Of a DNA stretch of 64,000 nucleotides, positions 16,873 to 25,977 are shown piece after piece (within the stretch, counting starts at the first letter, position 1; every line of letters begins with the position of its first letter). This DNA comes from Cupriavidus malaysiensis. GTDB taxonomy: Bacteria > Pseudomonadota > Gammaproteobacteria > Burkholderiales > Burkholderiaceae. The stretch is taken from positions 1,736,001 to 1,800,000 of the forward strand of contig NZ_CP017754.1 of NCBI RefSeq assembly GCF_001854325.1, read 5' to 3'. The notes under the pieces were generated by a model that saw only the letters and a list, made by a program, of their open reading frames with translations, had not been told where the DNA came from and did not search any database. The position numbers and the translations under genes are program-made.

Positions 16873-17709
16873 ATGACTTCGAAAGGATTCGATGCGGCAG
16901 GCGGACCCGGCGGCGATACCGGCCTGCTGTCGGTGCGCGACCTGTCGGTGCGCTTCGGCGGCGTGCTGGCGGTGGACCACGTCAGTTTCGACGTAGCGGC
17001 CGGCGAAGTGCTGACGCTGATCGGCCCCAACGGCGCTGGCAAGACCACCGTGTTCAACCTGATCAGCCGGCTGGTGGCGCCGAGCGGCGGCAGCATCCGC
17101 TGGCAGGGGCGCGAGCTGACGGCACTGCCCGCGCACGCGATCGCCGCGCTGGGCATCGCCCGCACCTTCCAGAACATCGAGCTGTTCGAGCATGCCTCGG
17201 TGCTGCAGAACCTGCTGATCGGCTTCCATGTCCACCGCCGCACCGGCTTCTGGGCCGACCTGCTGCACACCCCGTCGGCGCGGCGCGGCGAACTCGCCGC
17301 GCGGCGCAAGGCCGAGGAAGTGATGGACCTGCTGCGCCTGCAGCCGCACCGCGACGCGCTGGTGGCGGGCCTGCCCTACGGTGTGCGCAAGGTGGTCGAG
17401 CTGGCGCGCGCGTTGTGCACGGGGCCGCGCCTGCTGCTGCTCGACGAGCCCTCGTCCGGCCTCAATGTCGAGGAGACCGAGGACATGTCGTGGTGGATCC
17501 GCGATATCCGCAGCGAGCTCGGCGTGACGGTGCTGATGGTGGAGCACGACATGAGCCTGGTCTCGCGCGTGTCCGACCGCGTGCTGGCGATCAACCAGGG
17601 GCGCGTGCTGGCGCAGGGCACGCCGCGCGAAGTGCAGGCGCATCCCGGCGTGGCCGAGGCCTATCTCGGCGCGATCGACGACGTGGCTTCGTTGCGGAGG
17701 GCGGCATGA
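16873..17709 (+). CDS. livG: LIV-type ABC transporter ATP-binding protein LivG
   Basis: Cytoplasmic ATPase of the importer, 278 residues. Walker A is GPNGAGKTT (from about residue 54), the Q-loop region reads FQNIELFEH, and Walker B is LLLLDEPSSGLNVEE followed by the H-loop VEHDMSLV. The signature LSGGQ is replaced: the expected site reads LPYGVRKVVELARAL, a form common in LivG proteins (LPYGxQRxLEIARAL), so the protein should be active. Start and stop are tightly packed: 12 bp after livM, and its TGA overlaps the ATG of livF (ATGA). Confidence 0.93.
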   Translation: MTSKGFDAAGGPGGDTGLLSVRDLSVRFGGVLAVDHVSFDVAAGEVLTLIGPNGAGKTTVFNLISRLVAPSGGSIRWQGRELTALPAHAIAALGIARTFQNIELFEHASVLQNLLIGFHVHRRTGFWADLLHTPSARRGELAARRKAEEVMDLLRLQPHRDALVAGLPYGVRKVVELARALCTGPRLLLLDEPSSGLNVEETEDMSWWIRDIRSELGVTVLMVEHDMSLVSRVSDRVLAINQGRVLAQGTPREVQAHPGVAEAYLGAIDDVASLRRAA

Positions 17710-18524
17710 GCACCGTGGCCGGGATCCATGCCTTCGCCACCGCGCCGGACCATGGCGCGGCACTGCTCGCGCTGGCCAACCTGGAGAGCGCCTACGGCCC
17801 GGTCAAGGCCATCCGCGGCGTCAGCCTGGCGGTGCGGCGCGGCAGCATCGCCACCGTGCTGGGCGCCAACGGCGCCGGCAAGAGCACCATTCTCAAGACC
17901 ATTTCGGGCGTGCTCGACCCCACCTGCGGGTCCGTCCGCTTCCGCGGCGAGGACATCACCGGGCACGATCCGGCGCGCATCGTGCGGCGCGGGCTGTGCC
18001 ACGTGCCGGAGGGTCGCGAGGTATTCCCGCTGCTGTCGGTGCGCGACAACCTGATGATGGGGGCCTACACGCGGCACGACCGCGACGGCGTGGCGCGCGA
18101 CCTGGAAACGGTGTACGGCTACTTCCCCATCCTGCGCGAGCGTGCCGGCCAGCATGCCGGCCTGCTGTCCGGCGGCCAGCAGCAGATGCTGGCGATCTCG
18201 CGCGCGCTGATGGGGGCGCCCGAGCTGGTGCTGCTCGACGAACCCAGCCTGGGCCTGTCGCCCAAGCTGACGCGCGAGATCTTCGAGATCGTGGTGCGCA
18301 TCAACCGCGAGCGCGGCACCACCATCCTGCTGGTCGAGCAGAACGCCAACATGGCGCTGAACGTGGCCGACTACGGCTACGTGCTGGAGACCGGCCGCAT
18401 CGTGGCCGAGGACAGCTGCGCCGCGCTGCGCGAGAAGGACGATATCAAGGAGTTCTACCTGGGCATGAAGGACGCCGGCGTGCGCGGCGAACGGCGCTGG
18501 AAACGGCGCAAGACCTGGCGCTGA
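17706..18524 (+). CDS. livF: LIV-type ABC transporter ATP-binding protein LivF
   Basis: Second ATPase of the importer, 272 residues. Walker A is GANGAGKST, the ABC signature LLSGGQQQMLAISRAL is intact, Walker B is ELVLLDEPSLGLSP, and the H-loop is LLVEQNAN. The N-terminal 25 residues before LANLESAYGPVKA are extra compared with most LivF proteins, and so is the basic tail GERRWKRRKTWR. ATG 17706 overlaps the livG stop, so the two are probably translated together. An acyl-CoA ligase gene follows after 25 bp. Confidence 0.93.
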   Translation: MSTVAGIHAFATAPDHGAALLALANLESAYGPVKAIRGVSLAVRRGSIATVLGANGAGKSTILKTISGVLDPTCGSVRFRGEDITGHDPARIVRRGLCHVPEGREVFPLLSVRDNLMMGAYTRHDRDGVARDLETVYGYFPILRERAGQHAGLLSGGQQQMLAISRALMGAPELVLLDEPSLGLSPKLTREIFEIVVRINRERGTTILLVEQNANMALNVADYGYVLETGRIVAEDSCAALREKDDIKEFYLGMKDAGVRGERRWKRRKTWR

Positions 18525-18549
18525 GCGGCGCGCAAGGAGACGGCTGACG

Positions 18550-20424
18550 ATGCAGAGCGAGTCCCACCAGTACCGGCCCGGCAGCGGGTCCCGCGGCGAG
18601 CCGCTGTCCGAGCGGGCCTTCGATACCGTGCCGCGCCTGTTCTGGCACGCGGTGCGCGTGCGCGGCGACGCGGTGATGATGCGGCAGAAGGATTTCGGCG
18701 TATGGCGTGCCTATGGCTGGCGCGAGGTCGGCGAGATCGTCGCCGACGTGGCCGCCGGGCTGGCGGCGCTCGGGCTGCGCCCGGGCGAGGTGGTCTCGGT
18801 GCTGTCCAACACCCAGCGCGAATGGGTCTGGACCGACCTCGGCGCGCAGAGCGCGGGCGCGGTGGTCAGCGGCATCTATCCGACCGACGCGCCGGCCCAG
18901 GTCGAGTACCTGTGCGCCGACTCGGGCACCGCCTTCCTCTTCGTCGAGAACGAGGAGCAGCTCGACAAGTACCTGGAGGTGCGCGCGCGCCTGCCGCGCG
19001 TGCGCAAGGTGGTGGTCTACGACATGGAAGGGCTGGCGGCGCTGGACGATCCCGCCATCCTCGCCTTCGACGCGCTGCTGGCGCAGGGGCGGGCGCTGCG
19101 CGCGGCGCAGCCCGGCCTGGTGGAGGAACGGCTGGGGGCGGCCGGGCCGGACGACGTGGCGGTGCTGGTCTATACCTCGGGTACCACCGGCCGTCCCAAG
19201 GGCGCGATGCTGTCGCATCGCAACATCCTGCGCAGCTGCCTGACCCTGCGCGACTTCCTGCCGGCCGCGCCGCTCGGCGAGCGCATGTGCTTCCTGCCGC
19301 TGTGCCACGTGGCCGAGCGCATCTTCGGCGAGTACCACGCGATCCTGCTGGGTGCCGTGATGAACTTCGCCGAGAGCCCGGACACGGTGTTCGACAACCT
19401 GCGCGAGATCCAGCCCGACGTCTTCATGGCGGTGCCGCGCGTGTGGGAGAAGCTCTATTCCTCGGTGGTGATCGCCTTGCGCGAGGCCACGCCGCTGCAG
19501 CGGCGCGCCTACGCGCTGGCCCTGCGCGCCGGGCAGGCGCGCGCGGCCTGTATCGAGGCCGGACGGGCGCTGCCGGCGCGCACGCGCGCGGCGGCCTGGC
19601 TGGCCGATGCGCTGGTGCTGGGCAATGTGCGGTGCATGATGGGCCTCGACCGCACCCGCATGGCCGTCACCGGCGCGGCGCCGATCTCGCCCGACCTGAT
19701 CCGCTGGTTCATGGCGCTGGGCATCGTCGTTCACGAGTTGTGGGGCATGACCGAGATCACCGGGGCGGCCACCTGCAACCCGCCCGGGCGCATGCGGCCG
19801 GGCAGCATCGGCGTGGCGCTGCCGCACACCGAGGTGCGGGTGTCGGAAGAGGGCGAGCTGCTGGTGCGCGGTCCCCAGGTCTTCCTCGGCTACCTGAACC
19901 TGCCGGAGAAGACCGCCGAGACCATCGTCGACGGCTGGCTGCGCACCGGCGACGTGGGGCGGGTGGACGAGCAGGGCTACTTCTACATCACCGATCGCAT
20001 GAAGGACCTGATCATCACCGCCGGCGGCAAGAACGTCACGCCGTCGGAGTGGGAGAACCAGCTCAAGTTCAGCCCCTACGTGACGGACGCCGTGGTGATC
20101 GGCGACCGCCGGCCCTTCCTGACCTGCCTGGTGATGATCGACCACGACAACGTCGAGCGCTGGGCGCAGGAGCACGGCGTGCAGTTCTCCGACTACCGCT
20201 CGCTGTGCCGCAGTGCCGAGGTGGTCGGCCTGATCGCGCAGGAGGTGGCGCGCGTCAACGGCCAGTTCGCGCGCGTCGAGCAGATCAAGGCCTTCCGCCT
20301 GATCGAGACCCGGCTGAGCGCAGAGGACGAGGAACTGACGCCGACCATGAAGCTCAAGCGCAAGCTGGTCAACCAGAAGTACGGCGAGATGATCGAATCG
20401 ATGTACGAGGCCAAGGTTGCCTGA
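18550..20424 (+). CDS. Long-chain-type acyl-CoA synthetase (AMP-forming)
   Basis: Activates a carboxylic acid to its CoA ester with ATP, via an acyl-adenylate. 624 residues, matching the long FACL subtype. The P-loop is VYTSGTTGRPKGAMLSH (near residue 206), the A5 region ELWGMTEITGA, the A7/A8 hinge TGDVGRVDEQGYFYITDRMKDLIITAGGKNVTP. The end MKLKRKLVNQKYGEMIESMYE is typical of this subtype, where the usual A10 Lys motif appears as PTMKLKRK. It lies directly after livF in the transporter operon, consistent with coupling uptake to activation. GGAGACGGCTGACG precedes ATG 18550. Chain length is unknown. Confidence 0.92.
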   Translation: MQSESHQYRPGSGSRGEPLSERAFDTVPRLFWHAVRVRGDAVMMRQKDFGVWRAYGWREVGEIVADVAAGLAALGLRPGEVVSVLSNTQREWVWTDLGAQSAGAVVSGIYPTDAPAQVEYLCADSGTAFLFVENEEQLDKYLEVRARLPRVRKVVVYDMEGLAALDDPAILAFDALLAQGRALRAAQPGLVEERLGAAGPDDVAVLVYTSGTTGRPKGAMLSHRNILRSCLTLRDFLPAAPLGERMCFLPLCHVAERIFGEYHAILLGAVMNFAESPDTVFDNLREIQPDVFMAVPRVWEKLYSSVVIALREATPLQRRAYALALRAGQARAACIEAGRALPARTRAAAWLADALVLGNVRCMMGLDRTRMAVTGAAPISPDLIRWFMALGIVVHELWGMTEITGAATCNPPGRMRPGSIGVALPHTEVRVSEEGELLVRGPQVFLGYLNLPEKTAETIVDGWLRTGDVGRVDEQGYFYITDRMKDLIITAGGKNVTPSEWENQLKFSPYVTDAVVIGDRRPFLTCLVMIDHDNVERWAQEHGVQFSDYRSLCRSAEVVGLIAQEVARVNGQFARVEQIKAFRLIETRLSAEDEELTPTMKLKRKLVNQKYGEMIESMYEAKVA

Positions 20425-20476
20425 GCGGGCGGCGCGCATGGCTCGGGCGGCGCGGACGGCGGGAGGGAGGCGGGCA

Positions 20477-22759
20477 ATGGAGAGCAGGGTGTCGGTGGGG
20501 CCGGCCGTGCCGCCGGCGGCGAGCGGCCGGGCGGGGCCGGGCGTGACGCTGTCGCGGCGGGGCGGCATCGGCCTGCTGTGCATCGACCACGCCCCGGTCA
20601 ACGCGTTGTCGCCGGCAGTGGTGGCGGCGCTCGATGAGGCCGTGGCGGCCTTCGAGGGCGACGGCGGCCTGGACGCGCTGCTGGTCCACTGCGCCGGGCG
20701 CACCTTCGTCGCCGGCGGCGACATCGCTGCCTTCGACGCGCCGGACTTCGATGCCGCGCCTTTCAATCGCATCCTGGCGCGGCTCGAAGGCAGCCGGCGC
20801 CTGGTGCTGGCCGCCCTGCACGGCACCGCGCTGGGCGGCGGCCTGGAACTGGCACTGGCCTGCCACTACCGCATCGCGCTGGCGGACACGCGCGTCGGCC
20901 TGCCCGAGGTGCGCCTCGGCCTGCTGCCCGGCTCGCTGGGTTCGCAGCGGCTGCCGCGCGCCTGCGGGGCGGAGCTGGCGCTGGAATTGATGTTGAGTGG
21001 CCGCATGATCGGCGCGGAAGCGGCGCGCGCCGCGGGCATCGTCGACGCGGTGGCCGCGGCCGCGCCGGTGGCGGCAGGGCGAGCCGATGCCGCCGCGCAG
21101 GCGCTGGCGGCGGGGCTGGATTACCTGCGCACACTGATGGCGCGCGGCGCGCCGCCGCGCCGCTTGAGCGAGCGGCCGGTCGCGCTGGCGGGGCTGCCGG
21201 CCGGCTTCTTCGCCGCGGTGCGGGCGCGCGAGGCGGCCAGCTTCGCCCGCTATCCGGCGCGCGCGGCCATCGTGCGCGCGGTGGAGGCGGCGGCCACGCT
21301 GCCGTTCGCGCAGGGCGAGGCGGTGGAGGCGGAGCTGCTGCGCGCGTGCGTCGTGTCCCAGCCTTCGCGTGCGCTGCGCCATCTGTTCTTCGCCGAGCGG
21401 CGCGCCGCGCAGGTGCCGGGCCTGCCCGCCGGCCTGCCGCCGCGCCCGCTGCAGGCGGTGGGCGTGGTCGGCGGCGGGGCGATGGGCAGCGCGATCGCCG
21501 CCGCGCTGGCCGGCGTCGGCCTGCGCGTGGTGCTGGTGGAAGCGGATGGCGCGGCGCTGGCGGCCGGCCTGGCGTGCACGCAGGCGGCGGCCCGGCACGC
21601 GGCCGCGCGCGGCCGCCTGAGCCTGGCCCAGGCCGAGGCCGGCATCGCGCGGCTGGAGGGAGCGCTGGACCTGGCCGCGCTGGCCGGCTGCGACCTGGTG
21701 GTGGAGGCGGTCTACGAGGACATGGCGTTGAAGCAGCAGGTCTTCGCCCGGCTGGGCCGGGTGTGCCGCCCCGGCGCCATCCTGGCCTCGCATACCGCCA
21801 CGCTCGACGTCGAGGTGCTGGCCGATGCCAGCGGGCGTCCTGCCGACGTGCTGGGCATGCACTTGTTCAGCCCGGCCGGCGCGATGCGGCTGCTGGAGGT
21901 GGTGCGGGCGGAGCGCACCGCGCCCGAGGTGCTGGCCACGGCGCTGGCGCTGGCGCGCCGGCTGGGCAAGGTGCCGGTGGTGTCGGGTGTGTGCTACGGC
22001 TTCATCGGCAACCGCATGGCCGAGGCCTATCTGCGCGAGACCGAGTTCCTGCTGCAGGAGGGTGTCAGCCCGCAGCGCATCGACGCCGTGGCGCAGGCGC
22101 ACGGCATGGCGATGGGGCCCTGCCGCGCGCTCGACCTGGCGGGAGTGGATGTGGCCGCGCGCGCCGTCATCGAGTACGGCAAGGCGGGCGGCCTGCCACC
22201 CGACCCCGCCTACCGCGCCGTGGTGCGCCGTCTCTACGCGCTGGGCCGCCACGGACAGAAGTCGGGCGCGGGCCTTTACCGCTATGCGCCGGGCGAGCGC
22301 ACGCCACGGCCCGATGCGGCGGTGGAGGCGATCTGCCGCGCGCTGGCGCGCGAGACCGGCGTGGCGCAGCGCGCCGGCATCGGCGAGCGCGAGATCGCCG
22401 AGCGGCTGTTCTATCCGCTGGTCAACGAGGCCGCGCGGCTGCTGGAGGAGGGCGTGGCGAGCCGGCCTGGCGACATCGACATGGTCTGGACCGCCGGCTA
22501 CGGCTTCCCCGACTACCTCGGCGGCCCGGTCTGGCTGGCCGACCGCGTGGGGCTGGCGCGCATCGTGGCCGGGCTGGAGCGCTATGGCCGCGAGCGCGGC
22601 AACGCTTTCGACTACTGGGACGTGTCGCCGCTGCTGGCCTCGCTGGCGCGGCATGGCGGCAGGCTTTCCGACTGGAGCATGGCGGGCGCGGGCAGCGCGT
22701 CCGCGGCCGGGCCGTGGCCGCCCGGCGACGGGCAGGACGGCACGCCGCCGAAGCACTGA
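20477..22759 (+). CDS. Fused enoyl-CoA hydratase/3-hydroxyacyl-CoA dehydrogenase (FadB/FadJ-like)
   Basis: Bifunctional beta-oxidation enzyme of about 760 residues. The N-terminal crotonase domain has CAGRTFVAGGDIAAFD and HGTALGGGLELALACHYRIA for the oxyanion hole, and LPEVRLGLLPGSLGSQRLPR with both catalytic Glu-type positions plausible. The dehydrogenase part begins at VGVVGGGAMGSAIAAALAG (about residue 335), with the catalytic GMHLFSPAGAMRLLEVV and two C-terminal 3HCDH helical domains. I use ATG 20477, which has a GGGAGGGAGG site 6 bp upstream; upstream in-frame ATG codons lack one. It performs hydration and oxidation in one chain and sits between the ligase and the transporter binding protein. 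No thiolase gene is visible in this operon. Confidence 0.9.
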   Translation: MESRVSVGPAVPPAASGRAGPGVTLSRRGGIGLLCIDHAPVNALSPAVVAALDEAVAAFEGDGGLDALLVHCAGRTFVAGGDIAAFDAPDFDAAPFNRILARLEGSRRLVLAALHGTALGGGLELALACHYRIALADTRVGLPEVRLGLLPGSLGSQRLPRACGAELALELMLSGRMIGAEAARAAGIVDAVAAAAPVAAGRADAAAQALAAGLDYLRTLMARGAPPRRLSERPVALAGLPAGFFAAVRAREAASFARYPARAAIVRAVEAAATLPFAQGEAVEAELLRACVVSQPSRALRHLFFAERRAAQVPGLPAGLPPRPLQAVGVVGGGAMGSAIAAALAGVGLRVVLVEADGAALAAGLACTQAAARHAAARGRLSLAQAEAGIARLEGALDLAALAGCDLVVEAVYEDMALKQQVFARLGRVCRPGAILASHTATLDVEVLADASGRPADVLGMHLFSPAGAMRLLEVVRAERTAPEVLATALALARRLGKVPVVSGVCYGFIGNRMAEAYLRETEFLLQEGVSPQRIDAVAQAHGMAMGPCRALDLAGVDVAARAVIEYGKAGGLPPDPAYRAVVRRLYALGRHGQKSGAGLYRYAPGERTPRPDAAVEAICRALARETGVAQRAGIGEREIAERLFYPLVNEAARLLEEGVASRPGDIDMVWTAGYGFPDYLGGPVWLADRVGLARIVAGLERYGRERGNAFDYWDVSPLLASLARHGGRLSDWSMAGAGSASAAGPWPPGDGQDGTPPKH

Positions 22760-22813
22760 GCGCGGCGCCTGCCGGGGCCACCACGACAAGCAAGCCAACC
22801 GAAGGAGACAACC

Positions 22814-23998
22814 ATGCAATGGAAGACCGCACTGGCCGCCGCGGCCCTGCTGTTGAGTTCCGCCGCCGGCGCGCAGTCGCGCGGCGTCAGCGACAGCGAG
22901 ATCCGGCTCGGCCTGATCACCGACCTGTCCGGCCCGATCGCCAACTATGGCAAGGAGTCGCGCAACGGCGCCACGCTGGCGGCCGAGGAGATCAATGCGC
23001 GCGGCGGCATCCACGGCCGCAAGGTGCGCGTGCTGGTGGAGGACAGCGGCTACGAGCCGCGGCGCGCGGTGCTGGCGGCGCAGAAGCTGGTGACGCAGGA
23101 CGGCGTGTTCGCCATCGTCGGGCAGCTCGGCACCGCGCCCAACATGGCCACGCTGCCCTTCCTGATCCAGAACAAGGTCTTCAACTTCATGCCGCAGAGC
23201 GCGGTGCGCGAGATGTACGACCCGCCCAGCCCCTACAAGGTGGCACTGGCACCGTCCTACTACCGCAGCGCGGCCATCACCATGGACTGGTTCCTCAAGC
23301 AGAAGCCCTACCAGCGCATCGGCGTGCTCTACCAGGACGACGACTACGGCCGCGAGACGCTGGAGGGCGCGCAGGACTACCTGAAGACGAAGAAGATGGA
23401 CTTCGTCGAGAAGGTCTCGTACAAGCGCGGCGCCACCGATTTCTCCTCGCAGATGGCCAAGCTCAAGGCTGCCAACTGCGACCTGGTGCTGAACGTGTCG
23501 ACACTGCGCGAGTACGTGGCTTCGGTCGGCGAGGCGCGCAAGATCGGCTTCAACCCGGTCTTCGTCGGTACCGGCGCCAATTACTCGCAGCAGGTGCCGC
23601 TGCTCGGCGGCAAGGCCCTGGACGGCGTCTACGGCTCGGCCTTCATCACGCTGCCCTATGGCGATGACCCGAATCCCGCGGTGGCACGCTGGGTGGCCGC
23701 CTACAAGAAGCGCTTCAACGAAGACCCGGGCCTGTACTCGATGTTCAGCTACTACGCCATGACCACCTTCGCGCTGATCGCCGACAAGACCGGCCGCAAC
23801 CTGACCCCGGAAAGCTTCAACGCGGCCATGGAAGCCAGCCCGCTGCCGGCCGACGCGCTCGGCAATCCGGCCTTCGCCGTCAGCAAGGCCAGCCGGCTGA
23901 GCAATGCCCGGATCCGCATCACCCGCGTCGCCGGCGACAAGTGGGTGAACGAGAGCGACTACCTGGAGCTGCCCAAGCAGGTCTCGACCGAGAAATGA
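22814..23998 (+). CDS. LIV-type ABC transporter substrate-binding protein
   Basis: Periplasmic binding protein (type I fold, LivK/HAAT family) of 394 residues. A clear Sec signal peptide MQWKTALAAAALLLSSAAGAQS is expected to be cleaved near residue 20-22. The mature protein begins RGVSDSEIRLGLITDLSGPIANYGK, the family's first strand and ligand loop, and continues with VLAAQKLVTQDGVFAIVGQLGTAPN. It is encoded downstream of livHMGF and presumably serves it. The association with acyl-CoA ligases and beta-oxidation genes suggests the ligand is an aromatic, branched or terpenoid acid; this is inference. AAGGAGACAACC precedes ATG 22814. Confidence 0.92.
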   Translation: MQWKTALAAAALLLSSAAGAQSRGVSDSEIRLGLITDLSGPIANYGKESRNGATLAAEEINARGGIHGRKVRVLVEDSGYEPRRAVLAAQKLVTQDGVFAIVGQLGTAPNMATLPFLIQNKVFNFMPQSAVREMYDPPSPYKVALAPSYYRSAAITMDWFLKQKPYQRIGVLYQDDDYGRETLEGAQDYLKTKKMDFVEKVSYKRGATDFSSQMAKLKAANCDLVLNVSTLREYVASVGEARKIGFNPVFVGTGANYSQQVPLLGGKALDGVYGSAFITLPYGDDPNPAVARWVAAYKKRFNEDPGLYSMFSYYAMTTFALIADKTGRNLTPESFNAAMEASPLPADALGNPAFAVSKASRLSNARIRITRVAGDKWVNESDYLELPKQVSTEK

Positions 23999-24045
23999 AC
24001 GCAGCGGGTCGGCGACCCGCACCCTGCCAACCGATAGGCCATGCC

Positions 24046-25656
24046 ATGACCCTCAACGACCTTGCCTCTTCCCTGGCCGCCGCCCGCGAACGGATCGGCC
24101 GCATCGCGCTCGGCGACGTGATCCACCGCTCGGCGCGCCGCTTCGGCGCGCGCACCGCGCTGATCGAAGGCGAGCGCCGCCTCAGCTACGCCGAGCTGGA
24201 TGCTGCCACCAACCGCTTCGCCCACTACCTGCTGGCGCAGGGCCTGCGCAACGGCGAGCGCATCGGCATGCTGTGCAACAACTCCATCGAGATGATCGTC
24301 GCCCTGCTCGGCATCCAGAAGGCGGGGCTGGTATGGGTGCCGATCAATACCGGGCTGGCGCCGGACGCGGTGCGCTACATCCTGGAGCATGCCGAGGTGG
24401 CGCGCCTGGTGGCGGATACCAGCGTGCTGGCACGGGCCGGCATCGGCGAACTGGCGCCGGCGCTCGGCATCCCGGTGGTGGCGCTGCAGCAGCCCGGCGA
24501 GCCGGCGCCGCCGCCCGGCGCGCAGCCCTTCGCCGCCACGCTGAACGGGCAGCCGGAGACCCTGCCGGCGGTGGATATCGCCAGCGGGCAGCTGGCCCAG
24601 ATCATGTACACCAGCGGCACCACCGGACCGCAGAAGGGCGTGATGCACTCGCATGCCTCGGTACATTCGGTGCTGGCGCCCAACCTGCTCGACATCGGCG
24701 GACGCCCCGGCACCGACGTCTACACCTGCCTGCTGCCGGTCTTCCACTGCGCCCAGCACGGCAGTACCATGAGCGCGCTGCTGGGCGGCCACACGGTGGT
24801 GGTCACGCGCGGCTTCGACGCGGGCCAGGTGCTGGCGGCCATCGCGCGCCACCGGGTCAGCGTGGTGGTGGCGCTGCCGATGATGTACCGCGCCATGCTC
24901 GAGCACCCCGCCTTTCCCGCCACCGACCTGTCCAGTGTGCGCATGTGCATCTACGGCATGGCGCCGCTGCCCAAGACGCTGCTGCTGAAGCTGCAGCAGG
25001 CGTTCTGCCCGGATTTCGCACTGTGCTCCGGGCAGACCGAGATGTACCCGGCGGCGACCATCTTCGAACCGGAGGAGCAGCGCCGGCGCTTCGGCCCGTA
25101 CTGGGGCGTCGGCACGGTGGCCAACGAGGTCGCCGTGATGGATGACGAGGGCCGGCTGCTGGGCCCGGGCGAGACCGGCGAGATCGTCTTCCGCGGCCCC
25201 AACGTGATGCTGGGCTACTACAAGGATGCCGAGGCCACCCGGCGGGCGCAGCGCTTCGGCTGGCACCACACCGGTGACCTGGGGCAGATGGACGAGGACG
25301 GCCAGCTGCTGTTCCTGGACCGCATCAAGGACATGATCAAGAGCGGCGGGGAGAACGTGCCCTCGATCAAGGTGGAGGAGGTGCTGCTGCGCCATGGCGC
25401 GGTGGCCAACGCGGCGGCCGTGGGCCTGTCGCACCAGCGCTGGGGCGAGGCGGTCACCGCCTTCGTCACCCTCAAGCCGGGCGCGGCGGTGGAGCCGGGC
25501 GAGCTGGATGCGCACTGCCGCGCCCACCTGGGTGGCTTCGAGGTGCCGAAGGACATCGTGGTGCTGGACCTGCTGCCCATGACGTCGACCGGCAAGATCC
25601 AGAAGTTCGAGCTGCGCCAGCGCTACCAGGCGCACTACGAGGGCGGCGCCGCCTGA
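24046..25656 (+). CDS. Acyl-CoA synthetase (AMP-forming), medium FadD-like
   Basis: Second CoA ligase of the transporter operon, 536 residues. P-loop MYTSGTTGPQKGVMHSHAS (near residue 187), A5 ALCSGQTEMYPA, A7 HHTGDLGQMDEDGQLLFLDR, A8 KDMIKSGGENVPSIKVEEVL, and the catalytic A10 Lys in PMTSTGKIQKFELR. All core motifs are intact. An acceptor-site GQTEM instead of the common GMTE suggests its own substrate pocket. The start ATG 24046 was chosen because the upstream extension overlaps the end of the binding-protein gene. It closes the run that begins at livH; the next gene is the AraC regulator with its own Box D promoter. Confidence 0.9.
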   Translation: MTLNDLASSLAAARERIGRIALGDVIHRSARRFGARTALIEGERRLSYAELDAATNRFAHYLLAQGLRNGERIGMLCNNSIEMIVALLGIQKAGLVWVPINTGLAPDAVRYILEHAEVARLVADTSVLARAGIGELAPALGIPVVALQQPGEPAPPPGAQPFAATLNGQPETLPAVDIASGQLAQIMYTSGTTGPQKGVMHSHASVHSVLAPNLLDIGGRPGTDVYTCLLPVFHCAQHGSTMSALLGGHTVVVTRGFDAGQVLAAIARHRVSVVVALPMMYRAMLEHPAFPATDLSSVRMCIYGMAPLPKTLLLKLQQAFCPDFALCSGQTEMYPAATIFEPEEQRRRFGPYWGVGTVANEVAVMDDEGRLLGPGETGEIVFRGPNVMLGYYKDAEATRRAQRFGWHHTGDLGQMDEDGQLLFLDRIKDMIKSGGENVPSIKVEEVLLRHGAVANAAAVGLSHQRWGEAVTAFVTLKPGAAVEPGELDAHCRAHLGGFEVPKDIVVLDLLPMTSTGKIQKFELRQRYQAHYEGGAA

Positions 25657-25758
25657 CGCCGGCGGCGTCGATCACCGCCTCGCCCCCGCCATGGCGCCGG
25701 CTTGCCGGGCGGGGGAGGGTTTTCGATAGCCCAGGAAAGTGGCGGATGCGGCCTATTC

Positions 25759-25800
25759 AGCCAGCTGACACAAGACATGGCGGGCCGGCTCCGCTACATT
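25759..25800 (+). promoter_or_regulatory. Box D: AraC-type activator site and -10 upstream of the araC gene itself
   Basis: AGCCAGCTGACACAAGAC at 25759-25776, 18 bp, then TACATT (25795-25800), a good -10. It lies in the 321-bp gene-free stretch 25657-25977. The leader from the predicted start to the ATG at 25978 is about 170 nt and GC-rich, containing an inverted repeat around CCTCCCGCGCGGGAGG (25853-25868) and nothing else I recognise. A box before the regulator suggests autoregulation. Confidence 0.7.
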
Positions 25801-25977
25801 GTCAGCGCAGCCCTCCGCCCGATCCGGCTCCGCCGGACGCGGCAGCCACGGCCTCCCGCGCGGGAGGCCGGTCGCAGCGGCGCCCCGTCAGCGCGGGCGC
25901 CCCGGCTGCATAGAAAGCGGCCCGCCCGCGCCGCATTCCCGCTGGCGCCGCGCGCGGCCGCGCACAGGAGACGACGC

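Noticed and set aside
18509..18514. GCGCAAGAC near the end of livF
   Set aside because: Lies in coding sequence (RRKTWR), lacks the AGCCAG half and no -10 follows.
20369..24022. Minus-strand open frame of about 1200 codons opposite the fused dehydrogenase and binding protein
   Set aside because: Plus-strand genes in the same place show full domain sets, a ribosome-binding site and a signal peptide; the minus frame has none.
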